Assembly: GCA_947176285.1 (NCBI GenBank)
Contig: CAMWQF010000010.1
Span: forward strand, 1 to 23,461
Direction of reading: 5' to 3'
DNA from: an uncultured Porphyromonadaceae bacterium
Lineage (GTDB): Bacteria; Bacteroidota; Bacteroidia; Bacteroidales; Muribaculaceae
DNA: 23,461 bases
In this document: piece after piece, positions 1 to 6,675 of the stretch
How positions within the stretch are numbered: position 1 is the first letter of the stretch
Layout of the letters: every line of letters begins with the position of its first letter
Notes under the pieces: generated by a model
Seen by the model: the letters and a program-made list of their open reading frames with translations, nothing else
What the model was told of the DNA's origin: nothing
The model's database searches: none
Made by a program: the position numbers and the translations under genes

Positions 1-123
1 AGTTCCAAATATCCCCCTCTTCTTTTAACTTATATTGACTATTATTGAAGTTGTTTAAGAAAGTATATTCTAACAGTTAGTACAAAAATTCAGCAATCTA
101 TTATAAAAATTCTTCAAATAAAA

Positions 124-155
124 TTTGGATATATCAACCTTATGCATTATCTTTG
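124..155 (+). promoter_or_regulatory. Bacteroidetes-type promoter of the leader/ncRNA
   Basis: TTTG at 124-127, a 20-base spacer, then TATCTTTG at 148-155 match the Bacteroidetes sigma consensus (TTTG, 19-21 bases, TAnnTTTG) at every fixed position. Transcription should begin around 160. This is the only promoter of this type I see between here and the nitroreductase start at 529. Bases 1-123 are AT-rich and show nothing I can name. Confidence 0.8.
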
Positions 156-159
156 CGTT

Positions 160-441
160 GTAGAAATAGAAAGAGGACGGAGAGCCGCCTTTACAAACGA
201 GAATAATCCCAACACCACATCAAAGCATTTTGGGAAACTCATCAAACTTTTATGAAATACCGAGACCATCTGCCGGATGCAATGGCGGGCCCCCCACTTT
301 CGGGTGGTGTTCCCTTCAGGGACGCAGGCGGATTACAAAGCGCCGGTGGAACTCAAATCCTGTCTATCGGAGTTTCATCACAAACCCTTTGATGTGGCTT
401 TTATAAAGGAGGCAGAAGGCTGAATTGCCTTTTGCCTCCTT
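160..441 (+). ncRNA. Structured RNA with own promoter and terminator (6S/Bacteroidales-1-like or leader attenuator)
   Basis: No protein gene fits here, but the stretch is full of long-range complementarity. CCACATCAAAG at 215-225 pairs perfectly with 387-397. GAAACTC at 234-240 pairs with 370-376. 184-193 pairs with 404-413 at nine of ten positions. The GC-rich middle (about 270-345) holds local hairpins, for example around 295-305 and 309-324. Together this gives a long rod with internal loops and a branched tip. The RNA starts just after a consensus promoter and ends in a strong hairpin at 406-441. That architecture fits the Bacteroidales-1 RNA motif as I recall it (own Bacteroidetes promoter, terminator at the 3' end), and a rod with a central bubble also fits 6S RNA. 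The pairing 184-193/404-413 excludes the 5' arm of the terminator, so a leader that controls the nitroreductase is also possible. I cannot identify the family with certainty. Confidence 0.6.
406..441 (+). terminator. Strong hairpin terminator after the structured RNA
   Basis: A 15-bp stem (406-420 with 427-441, one G-T wobble) encloses the 6-base loop TGAATT. The downstream tract is only moderately T-rich (CCTTAATAG). The 5' arm is also complementary to 184-193, so terminator formation and that long-range pairing are mutually exclusive. Confidence 0.7.
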
Positions 442-469
442 CCTTAATAGTTAGGTTGTTGAGTTATTT

Positions 470-517
470 AAACGATTAAACCTTTAAACAATTAAACGAT
501 TAAACAATTAAACCATA
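470..517 (+). repeat. 8-bp tandem repeat upstream of nitroreductase
   Basis: Six consecutive octamers each begin with AAAC: AAACGATT, AAACCTTT, AAACAATT, AAACGATT, AAACAATT, AAACCATA. The array ends 11 bases before the nitroreductase ATG, in the untranslated leader. Confidence 0.85.
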
Positions 518-528
518 TAAACCCAAAT

Positions 529-1281
529 ATGAAAGACGTAAAACAAACCCTCCTCGACAGGGTATCAATCCGCCGATATGAGCGCGAGGCTATCCCACAG
601 GAAACTATGGACTTCATCTTCGATGCGGTACGCAACACTCCTACAAGTTACAATGGTCAGCAATATTCCGTAATAGATATCGATGATCAGGAATTAAAAG
701 AAAAGCTTTATGCACTTACAGGCCAGAAACAACTCAAGACCTGCAACCGTCTCCTCATCTTCTGCTCTGACTACAATAAGATGACACTGCTTGCAAAGAA
801 AAAAGGAGTTGCTATGCCTCCATTTACCGACACAATGGACGGCACCATCATAGGAATCATCGATGCCTCACTTGCCATGATGAGTGCTGTGGTGGCTGCA
901 GAAGCCTGTGGACTCGGATGCAATTGTGTAGGTTACCTCCGTACTGTCGATCCTAAGGCTGTGGCAGAACTGCTGAAACTACCTAAAGGAGTATTCGTGG
1001 TTTGCGGACTCGCACTTGGCATTCCTCGCGAACATCCAGATCTTAAACCGAAACAGCAGCGTGACCTTGTGTTCATGAAAAACTGCTATACTCAGGATTC
1101 CGAAAAATTGACTGCAGATCTTGTAGAATATGACAAGGTAGTCACCGACTATAATCACCATCGCGCAGGAGGCACTTCCGATAATGATTGGTGTGCCCAC
1201 ATCATCAATTACTATGACCACGCGATGAACTACAATATTTTACAGTATCTGAAAGATCAAGGTTACGATATCAAAAAGTAA
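529..1281 (+). CDS. Nitroreductase family FMN oxidoreductase
   Basis: This is a 250-residue cytoplasmic flavoprotein of the nitroreductase superfamily, expected to reduce nitro compounds or quinones with NAD(P)H through bound FMN. The N-terminus carries the FMN-phosphate-binding pattern (SIRRYE, residues 13-18) and the TPTSYNGQQ segment near 37-45. The C-terminal half has the usual glycine-rich GLGCNCVGYLR stretch and the PREHPDLKPK tail motif that resembles NfsA-like members. The ATG follows a repeat-rich leader with no Shine-Dalgarno, which is normal for Bacteroidetes. No promoter lies between 441 and 528, so expression probably depends on read-through of the upstream hairpin or on a promoter I cannot recognise. 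It converges on ffh and shares the terminator at 1326-1361. The physiological substrate cannot be told from sequence. Confidence 0.9.
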   Translation: MKDVKQTLLDRVSIRRYEREAIPQETMDFIFDAVRNTPTSYNGQQYSVIDIDDQELKEKLYALTGQKQLKTCNRLLIFCSDYNKMTLLAKKKGVAMPPFTDTMDGTIIGIIDASLAMMSAVVAAEACGLGCNCVGYLRTVDPKAVAELLKLPKGVFVVCGLALGIPREHPDLKPKQQRDLVFMKNCYTQDSEKLTADLVEYDKVVTDYNHHRAGGTSDNDWCAHIINYYDHAMNYNILQYLKDQGYDIKK

Positions 1282-1282
1282 T

Positions 1283-1323
1283 GCATTATGAATTGTGAAT
1301 TGTGAATTGTGAATTATGAATTT
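1283..1323 (+). repeat. 7-bp tandem repeat after nitroreductase
   Basis: Heptamers run GCATTAT, GAATTGT three times, GAATTAT, then GAATTT. The array begins just after the nitroreductase stop codon and ends at the A-run of the terminator. The unit resembles those at 2753, 11670 and 16679. Confidence 0.85.
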
Positions 1324-1325
1324 AA

Positions 1326-1361
1326 AAAAAATCAGCTACCAAATTTGGTAGCTGATTTTTT
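1326..1361. terminator. Bidirectional terminator, nitroreductase/ffh
   Basis: This is a perfect 36-base palindrome: an A-run, ATCAGCTACC, AAATTT at the centre, GGTAGCTGAT, and a T-run. Both ends are homopolymeric, so it can terminate both converging genes. The ffh stop codon (1360-1362) overlaps the last bases. Confidence 0.9.
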
Positions 1362-2703
1362 AGCGGCGTCCGCCGGCTTTCTGTCGCATCTGCTTCATCA
1401 TAGCCATCGGATTTTTGATGCCTCCTGTAGCCATTCGCATCATCTTGCGAGTCTCTTCAAATTGCTTCAGCAACCTGTTGACCTCCTGAAGAGTTGTTCC
1501 GCTGCCTTTCGCAATACGCTGACGACGAGATGCATTGATCACTTCAGGATTCTGCCGTTCATAAGGAGTCATCGAATTAATTATCGCCTCAATTCCTTTA
1601 AATGCGTTATTGTCAATATCAATATCTTTAATGGCTTTTCCTACCCCGGGAATCATTGCAGCAAGATCCTTGATGTTGCCCATCTTCTTTATCTGCTGAA
1701 TCTGCTTCATGAAATCGTCGAAGTCAAACTTATTCTTGCGAATCTTCTCCTGAAGCCGTTCTGCTTCTTTCTGATCGTAGATTTCTTGAGCACGCTTAGC
1801 AAGTTCGACGATGTCTCCCATTCCGAGTATGCGATTTGCCATACCTTCAGGATTGAATTCCTGAATATCCTCCATCTTCTCACCTATACCTACAAATTTG
1901 ATAGGCTTATCGACAACGGAGCGGATAGAAAGTGCGGCACCACCACGAGTGTCGCCATCAAGTTTTGTAAGGATTACTCCATTGAAGTCAAGACGATCGT
2001 TAAATTCCTTAGCAGTGTTGACAGCATCCTGACCTGTCATAGAGTCAACCACAAAGAGAGTCTCATCAGGATTTACGGCTTTTTTAATGGCAGCAATCTC
2101 CTGCATCATCTCTTCATCCACTGCAAGACGACCGGCAGTATCGACAATCACAAGATCAAGTTTATTGTCTTTTGCATATTTAATGGCATTCTGAGCGATT
2201 TCAACAGGATTCTTGTTGCCCTCTTCAGTATAAACAGGCACTTCAATCTGCTCAGCCAGCACTTTCAACTGCTCAATAGCAGCCGGACGATAAACGTCGC
2301 CGGCAACAAGGAGTGGTTTGCGACCTTTCTTCTTAAGTTTCAAAGCAAGTTTACCTGAGAAAGTGGTCTTACCGGAACCTTGCAATCCCGACATCAATAT
2401 TATAGCGGGTTTTCCTTCGAGTACGAGCGGTTCTTCCTTTCCACCCATCAAAGCAGCAAGCTCATCATGAACGATCTTCACCATCAGTTCCTTCGGCTTA
2501 AGGGCATTGATCACATTCTGTCCAAGAGCCTTTTGCTTGACAGTGTCGGTAAAATTCTTAGCAACCTTATAGTTTACGTCGGCATCAAGGAGAGCGCGAC
2601 GCACATCTTTCATGGTCTCTGCAATATTGATCTCTGTGATTCGTCCTTCACCTTTAAGGATCTTAAACGAACGCTCGAGTCTTTCGGAAAGGTTATTAAA
2701 CAT
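1360..2703 (-). CDS. ffh: Signal recognition particle GTPase Ffh
   Basis: A 447-residue SRP54-type GTPase that, with 4.5S RNA, binds signal peptides on ribosomes and delivers them to FtsY at the membrane. Domains in order are a helical N domain (about 1-85), a G domain with P-loop GLQGSGKTT at 106-114, the DTAGRLAVDEEMM switch segment and the TKLDGDTRGGA motif, and a C-terminal M domain. The M domain is methionine-rich at its end (MMRMATGG, NPMAMMKQMRQK), as expected for signal-peptide and RNA binding. The length is normal for the family (about 445-455), and the ATG at 2703 gives the standard N-terminus (MFNNLSERLE). I see no consensus promoter in the 131 bases up to panD. The stop codon is embedded in the bidirectional terminator. 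Confidence 0.98.
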   Translation of the reverse strand: MFNNLSERLERSFKILKGEGRITEINIAETMKDVRRALLDADVNYKVAKNFTDTVKQKALGQNVINALKPKELMVKIVHDELAALMGGKEEPLVLEGKPAIILMSGLQGSGKTTFSGKLALKLKKKGRKPLLVAGDVYRPAAIEQLKVLAEQIEVPVYTEEGNKNPVEIAQNAIKYAKDNKLDLVIVDTAGRLAVDEEMMQEIAAIKKAVNPDETLFVVDSMTGQDAVNTAKEFNDRLDFNGVILTKLDGDTRGGAALSIRSVVDKPIKFVGIGEKMEDIQEFNPEGMANRILGMGDIVELAKRAQEIYDQKEAERLQEKIRKNKFDFDDFMKQIQQIKKMGNIKDLAAMIPGVGKAIKDIDIDNNAFKGIEAIINSMTPYERQNPEVINASRRQRIAKGSGTTLQEVNRLLKQFEETRKMMRMATGGIKNPMAMMKQMRQKAGGRR

Positions 2704-2752
2704 AATATTTCAGTATTAATGCACAATTGACTTCGTCCAAGCTAAAGCAAGT

Positions 2753-2773
2753 CATAATGCATAATTCATAATT
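2753..2773. repeat. Short 7-bp repeat between panD and ffh
   Basis: CATAATG, CATAATT and CATAATT follow each other directly. The reverse complement (AATTATG) resembles the GAATTAT units at 1283-1323. It lies in the 131-base gap between the panD stop and the ffh start, where I see no clear terminator hairpin. Confidence 0.7.
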
Positions 2774-2834
2774 ATTTGTCACTTAACATAAAGCAGAATG
2801 CATTTATGAAATTATTCACTATATTTTTTTATTA

Positions 2835-3185
2835 TTATTTCAAAAGATTGGTTGCGGTGTCCGGGAAAATAATTTTCGGTTTAAATGTCAATGCTTCTTC
2901 AGGCGTCATAGACGCATAGGCAATGATGATAATAATATCACCTACTTGTGCCTTACGAGCAGCTGCTCCATTTAAGCATATGACTCCTGAATTTGGTTTT
3001 CCGGCTATGACGTATGTTTCCAGACGTTCGCCATTATTATTGTTGACGACTGCCACTTTCTGTCCCGGCAATATGCCTGCGGCATCAAGAAGGGCAGAGT
3101 CTACAGTTATGCTTCCGATATAGTTGAGATTGGCCTCGGTGACATGCACCCGATGGATCTTAGAGGCCAGCATTTCTATCTGCAT
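2835..3185 (-). CDS. panD: Aspartate 1-decarboxylase PanD
   Basis: PanD decarboxylates L-aspartate to beta-alanine for pantothenate. It is a pyruvoyl enzyme made as a proenzyme that cleaves itself at Gly24-Ser25. With the ATG at 3185 the protein is 116 residues and reads MQIEMLASKIHRVHVTEANL, and the cleavage motif YIGS places Gly-Ser exactly at 24-25 as in E. coli. Other family marks are Lys9 and the NGAAAR segment near residue 70. A longer in-frame start at 3248 would add 21 residues that overlap panC and have no family counterpart, so I reject it. The gene follows panC by 22 bases and is surely cotranscribed. Confidence 0.96.
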   Translation of the reverse strand: MQIEMLASKIHRVHVTEANLNYIGSITVDSALLDAAGILPGQKVAVVNNNNGERLETYVIAGKPNSGVICLNGAAARKAQVGDIIIIIAYASMTPEEALTFKPKIIFPDTATNLLK

Positions 3186-3207
3186 TGCTGTATTAATTTT
3201 GTTGAAC

Positions 3208-4056
3208 TTATTTATATCTGATATTATCGATAAGACGCACTTTTCCACAATAGACTGTGATGCAACCTACGACATCTGGAGATTCTGCCCATTCATCAAT
3301 AGGGAGAAGAGTTCTGCCATCCACAATTTCAAAATACTCAACATTCATGTGAGGGACAGCGTTGATTCGCTCCACTACGGTGTCATGAGTGGCTTGAACA
3401 GAATGATCTTTGGCATAATCAACGCTATAAGCGAGCGCAGCATGAATCTCCGGAGCGACCTTGCGCTGCTCATCAGAAAGCAAAGCATTACGAGAAGAAA
3501 GAGCGAGACCATCATCAGCACGTTTAATAGGTACTGGAATTATCTCCACATCAATTTTTTCGGATTCCACCATATTTCGAATCACCGCAATCTGCTGGAA
3601 ATCTTTTTCTCCGAAGTATGCTCTGGTTGGACGGCAAAGCCGGAAAAGACGGCTCACCACCTGCGCTACTCCCTGAAAATGACCGGGACGGAACTTTCCT
3701 TCCATCACTTCAGCAGCAGTGCCAAGTGCAAATTCATGATCTCTAACCGTTCCTTCAGGATACATCTCCTCAACAGATGGAGCAAAGACTGCTGTAGTCC
3801 CTTCCCCTGCAAGCAAGCGAAAATCTTCTTCCTCGTTTCTGGGATATGTTGCGAGGTCATCTAAGTTGTTAAATTGAGTCGGATTGACAAAAACACTTAC
3901 AAGAGCAACGTCGTTTTCCGCGACGGCTCTTTTTACAAGCGAAAGGTGTCCATCATGAAGAGCACCCATAGTAGGAACCAGTCCTATTGTCTTTCCTTTG
4001 CCAAGCGTCGCGCCTACAAAGGCTTCGAGATCGCTGACACTACGAATTATCTGCAT
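3208..4056 (-). CDS. panC: Pantothenate synthetase PanC
   Basis: PanC joins pantoate and beta-alanine with ATP to give pantothenate in the cytoplasm. Visible motifs are PTMGALHDGH (residues 28-37, the HIGH-type nucleotide site), VSVFVNPTQF, GHFQGVAQVVSRLF, YFGEKDFQQ, and LALSSRN near residue 180 (KMSKS-like loop). The ATG at 4056 (MQIIRSV) aligns with the family N-terminus and gives 282 residues. An ATG two codons earlier (4062) is equally possible. Together with panD it covers the beta-alanine branch and the final condensation, but panB is not in this window. A promoter (4117-4148) and a small leader hairpin lie upstream. Confidence 0.97.
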   Translation of the reverse strand: MQIIRSVSDLEAFVGATLGKGKTIGLVPTMGALHDGHLSLVKRAVAENDVALVSVFVNPTQFNNLDDLATYPRNEEEDFRLLAGEGTTAVFAPSVEEMYPEGTVRDHEFALGTAAEVMEGKFRPGHFQGVAQVVSRLFRLCRPTRAYFGEKDFQQIAVIRNMVESEKIDVEIIPVPIKRADDGLALSSRNALLSDEQRKVAPEIHAALAYSVDYAKDHSVQATHDTVVERINAVPHMNVEYFEIVDGRTLLPIDEWAESPDVVGCITVYCGKVRLIDNIRYK

Positions 4057-4082
4057 TGCCATTACTTTTCAATGTTTCATAT

Positions 4083-4098
4083 GTGTCTGATAAGACAC
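4083..4098 (-). other. Leader hairpin upstream of panC
   Basis: GTGTCT, loop GATA, AGACAC form a perfect 6-bp stem in the predicted 5' untranslated region of panC, about 20 bases before the start codon. There is no T-run, so it is not a normal terminator. The role is unknown. Confidence 0.45.
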
Positions 4099-4116
4099 CC
4101 TGTGTATTTCAACATG

Positions 4117-4148
4117 CAAAATTAATAAATAAGTCACAAACCGACCAA
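4117..4148 (-). promoter_or_regulatory. Promoter of panC-panD
   Basis: On the minus strand TAATTTTG (4124 to 4117) matches TAnnTTTG. Twenty bases upstream lies TTGG (4148-4145), an imperfect TTTG element. The predicted leader is about 50 nt. Confidence 0.6.
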
Positions 4149-4262
4149 GTAATTTAGCCTAAAAAACACCTTGGAGCGTTAAAAAAATAGAAATTTAATA
4201 ATTTAGCACCCCAAATCAGCAAAAAGGGGAGGTTTGATTCCTTATAATTGGATTTTTTTTTG

Positions 4263-4270
4263 TAATTTTG
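4263..4270 (+). promoter_or_regulatory. -7 element upstream of GlgA-like gene
   Basis: TAATTTTG matches TAnnTTTG and is preceded by a T-run. I see no TTTG at the expected distance upstream. The block TAATTTTGCAGTC (4263-4275) recurs exactly at 11709 and, reversed, at 23359. Confidence 0.65.
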
Positions 4271-4272
4271 CA

Positions 4273-4315
4273 GTCGGGCATGGCGTAACGCTCGCAGCAT
4301 GCCGCGCAGCCCGAC
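4273..4315 (+). other. GC-rich inverted repeat in 5' leader of GlgA-like gene
   Basis: GTCGGGC (4273-4279) and GCCCGAC (4309-4315) form a perfect 7-bp outer stem around a GC-rich 29-base interior. It begins almost at the predicted transcription start and ends 14 bases before the ATG. It stands out from the AT-rich surroundings. Confidence 0.5.
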
Positions 4316-4329
4316 AAAAACAACATAAT

Positions 4330-5133
4330 ATGGCCAAGAAAAAATTCTTATTTGTGGCTCAGGAGGTAGCTCCCTACCTTCCGCCTGAGAAAATATCATC
4401 ACTGGGCAAAGAAGTTGCCACAGGCATACATAAAAGAGGCTACGAAGTTCGCACATTCACTCCAAAATGGGGAGCCATCAACGAACGTCGCAATCAGCTT
4501 CATGAAGTGATCAGACTTAGCGGACTCAATGTCACCATCGACGACAATGATCATCCATTATTGCTGAAAGTTGCAAGCCTTCATCCGACACGCACACAGG
4601 TATATTTCATCGACAACGATGATTACTTTGACAAACTTGACACCGACATCGACGATGTTGGCAGCAACCGCCAAGATAACGACCAGCGCATAATATTTTT
4701 TACCCGCTCCACTGTAGAAACCGCAAAAAAACTTCAATGGGATCCGGCAGTGATACATTCTCAAGGTTGGATGGCATCCATGACTCCGGTCTATCTTCGC
4801 CAACTCGTTGACTCCATACCTTTTGAAAACTCAAAGATTGTATATACCGTTCTTCCCGACGACAACGAGGTGAACATAGATGCTGATTTTTTCCGCCGTC
4901 TCATAGAGGATGGAGTGAAAGAGGATTTTCTGGCTAAATATTCTGAGATGGAAAAAAACACCAAGTTGCTTCACAGCATGGCGATTGACAATTCTGACGG
5001 GGTGATATTCATGACTGATGAGCCCGACCAAGACCTTCTTGCAGCAGTTGAAGCAAAAGGGATTCCATACATGCTGAAAGGAGAAGCTGAAGGGAATCTT
5101 GAAGCTTATATTGAATTTTACGACAAATTATAA
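4330..5133 (+). CDS. Half-length glycogen/starch synthase-like protein (GT5 N-terminal domain only)
   Basis: 267 residues, resembling only the N-terminal Rossmann half of GT5 glycogen/starch synthases (starch synthase catalytic domain family). The start reads FLFVAQEVAPYLPPEK and is followed by LGKEVATGIHKRGYEVRTFTPKWG, the GlgA-like opening. Later segments (YFIDNDDYF, IHSQGWMASMTPVYLRQL) also follow that fold. Full GlgA is about 470-490 residues, and the C-terminal GT-B half that carries much of the active site is missing. The KxGGL sugar-nucleotide loop is changed to KISSL (21-25), with both glycines replaced by serine. I therefore doubt glycogen synthase activity. The ATG at 4330 is chosen because the family N-terminus begins there; an in-frame ATG at 4234 lies upstream of the promoter element. 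It is first in a tight operon with the DUF4270 gene, 3 bases apart. Confidence 0.8.
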   Translation: MAKKKFLFVAQEVAPYLPPEKISSLGKEVATGIHKRGYEVRTFTPKWGAINERRNQLHEVIRLSGLNVTIDDNDHPLLLKVASLHPTRTQVYFIDNDDYFDKLDTDIDDVGSNRQDNDQRIIFFTRSTVETAKKLQWDPAVIHSQGWMASMTPVYLRQLVDSIPFENSKIVYTVLPDDNEVNIDADFFRRLIEDGVKEDFLAKYSEMEKNTKLLHSMAIDNSDGVIFMTDEPDQDLLAAVEAKGIPYMLKGEAEGNLEAYIEFYDKL

Positions 5134-5136
5134 AAA

Positions 5137-6675
5137 ATGACACAAACTACGATCTTGCGGAGGTATAAGCGAATTTTTAATGCTTTTCTTCTTGCTACCA
5201 TCATAGCCGGAATATTCAGTGCCTGTGAAAACAATGTTCCCACTGTAGGCAGTGACCTTGCTTCAAATGAGGTGCAAATTGCACTTGACTCCCTTATCTG
5301 GAACAATACAGACCAATATATCCATAGGGGAGATAAGAAGGTGCTTGTGGCTTGTCCAAAAATTCCATACGCTACTATCTACGATGACTCAATTGATGCA
5401 AGAAGCACAAATAATCTAATCGGGCGCATTAGCGTACCGGAATATGGTGACTTGCGTTGTTCATTCGTCAGCAGAATGATGTGTGCTACAAAACTGGCTA
5501 TACCTGATTCAATTCGCTATGAGCAAATTGACTCTATGAAATTGCTTCTACGTGTGCAACGTGGTGACCTCACCGGAGACTCCCTTGCTCCACAGCAATT
5601 AAAAGTGTATCAACTGACAAAGAGCCTCCCAAGCGACATCGACAACCGATTTGATCCAACCGGATATTATGATCCTTCTGCACCAATTGGAACCAGGAGC
5701 TACACTCTCTCAGCCTTGGGCATGAGCGACTCCCTATTTAAAAATCTCAAAACGATTTTCATAGAAATTCCAATGAGCAAGAAAATGGCTCAGGACACAT
5801 ATTTAGCATATAAAACCAACCCATCAGTTTTCGCTTGGCCTCAGACATTCGAGCAATATTTTCACGGAATATATGTAGAGCCAACATTCGGAAGAGGTTG
5901 CGTTGCAAATATTCAGGAATCAAGTTTTGTTATCTTTTATAGCTACAAGACAGAGGAAACTAAAAAGAATGAAGACGGCACCTCAACGGTTGTAGTCAAA
6001 ACAAAGTCTTCTTACGTAGGGGTTTTCCAATCATCGCCAATTGTGCTTAACAGCAATAATGTAATTTATCAACCTTCTCAGTATTTGCAGAATCTTGCTA
6101 ATCAAAACGAAGCATTGCTCACCACACCCGGTGGCTACCGCGTAAACTTTAAATTCCCGGCAAAAGAATTGATCGACATATATAATACTTCGCAATCCAA
6201 GTTAGCAGTGGTCAGCGACCTTAAATTCAGTATTCCTGTTGAGGAAATAAGCAATGACTATGGAATCACTCCCCCGCCCTATCTTCTTATGATCAAGAAG
6301 TCAAAACTTAAGGAGTTTTTTGCCAACAACTCTCTTCCCGACAATAAGGAATCTTTCTATGCCACATACAATGCGACTACAAAGCAATATTCATTCAGTT
6401 CCATGAGAAACTATATTCTCGATCTTATAAAAAATGGCGTAAAGGAAGATGATCTGGAATTCACTATTGTTCCGGTAAATCTCGAGTTTGAAAAAAATGA
6501 GTCGAACAACAACTATAACCCGTATTTATATTACTACTACGGATATAACACAAATACAGCCACAGAAAGTTATCTAACAAAGTGCACCCCATATATTGTG
6601 AAACCGACAATGTGCCGTTTGATAATGGATAAGGCTCAGACTATTTTCACCTACACCATCCAGCAGATGCAATGA
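5137..6675 (+). CDS. DUF4270 family lipoprotein
   Basis: A 512-residue exported protein of a Bacteroidetes family of unknown function (DUF4270). The N-terminus has a basic stretch (LRRYKR), a hydrophobic segment and a lipobox FSAC with Cys30 as the probable acylated residue, so it should be membrane-anchored, most likely at the outer membrane. The rest is beta-rich, with many Ser/Asp/Tyr residues, a low-complexity Asn/Tyr patch near 455-470 (NNNYNPYLYYYYGY), and no catalytic motif I recognise. Its start follows the GlgA-like stop by 3 bases, and its stop overlaps the next start (ATGA at 6672-6675), so translation of the three genes is coupled. Function unknown; a link with cell-envelope carbohydrate is only suggested by its neighbours. 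Confidence 0.85.
   Translation: MTQTTILRRYKRIFNAFLLATIIAGIFSACENNVPTVGSDLASNEVQIALDSLIWNNTDQYIHRGDKKVLVACPKIPYATIYDDSIDARSTNNLIGRISVPEYGDLRCSFVSRMMCATKLAIPDSIRYEQIDSMKLLLRVQRGDLTGDSLAPQQLKVYQLTKSLPSDIDNRFDPTGYYDPSAPIGTRSYTLSALGMSDSLFKNLKTIFIEIPMSKKMAQDTYLAYKTNPSVFAWPQTFEQYFHGIYVEPTFGRGCVANIQESSFVIFYSYKTEETKKNEDGTSTVVVKTKSSYVGVFQSSPIVLNSNNVIYQPSQYLQNLANQNEALLTTPGGYRVNFKFPAKELIDIYNTSQSKLAVVSDLKFSIPVEEISNDYGITPPPYLLMIKKSKLKEFFANNSLPDNKESFYATYNATTKQYSFSSMRNYILDLIKNGVKEDDLEFTIVPVNLEFEKNESNNNYNPYLYYYYGYNTNTATESYLTKCTPYIVKPTMCRLIMDKAQTIFTYTIQQMQ

Noticed and set aside
270..345. SRP 4.5S RNA, suggested by ACGCAGG after a small hairpin and closeness to ffh
   Set aside because: The 3' side resembles the GCAG of SRP domain IV, but the essential CAGG on the 5' side and the GNRA tetraloop are absent.
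160..441. tmRNA or RNase P RNA
   Set aside because: There is no tRNA-like end with a TTCGANTC loop, no tag reading frame, and no GAGGAAAGTCC core motif.
1309..2358. Long + strand reading frame antisense to ffh
   Set aside because: It has no family features, is rich in His/Leu/Phe/Ser as expected of a mirror of a conserved gene, and lies wholly opposite the unambiguous Ffh coding region.
3124..3864. Long + strand reading frame opposite panC/panD
   Set aside because: It is a shadow of two well-conserved genes, with no recognisable domain, promoter or plausible start.
4280..4288. Two-codon upstream reading frame (ATG GCG TAA) in the leader of the GlgA-like gene
   Set aside because: It is too short to distinguish from chance and lies within the hairpin region.
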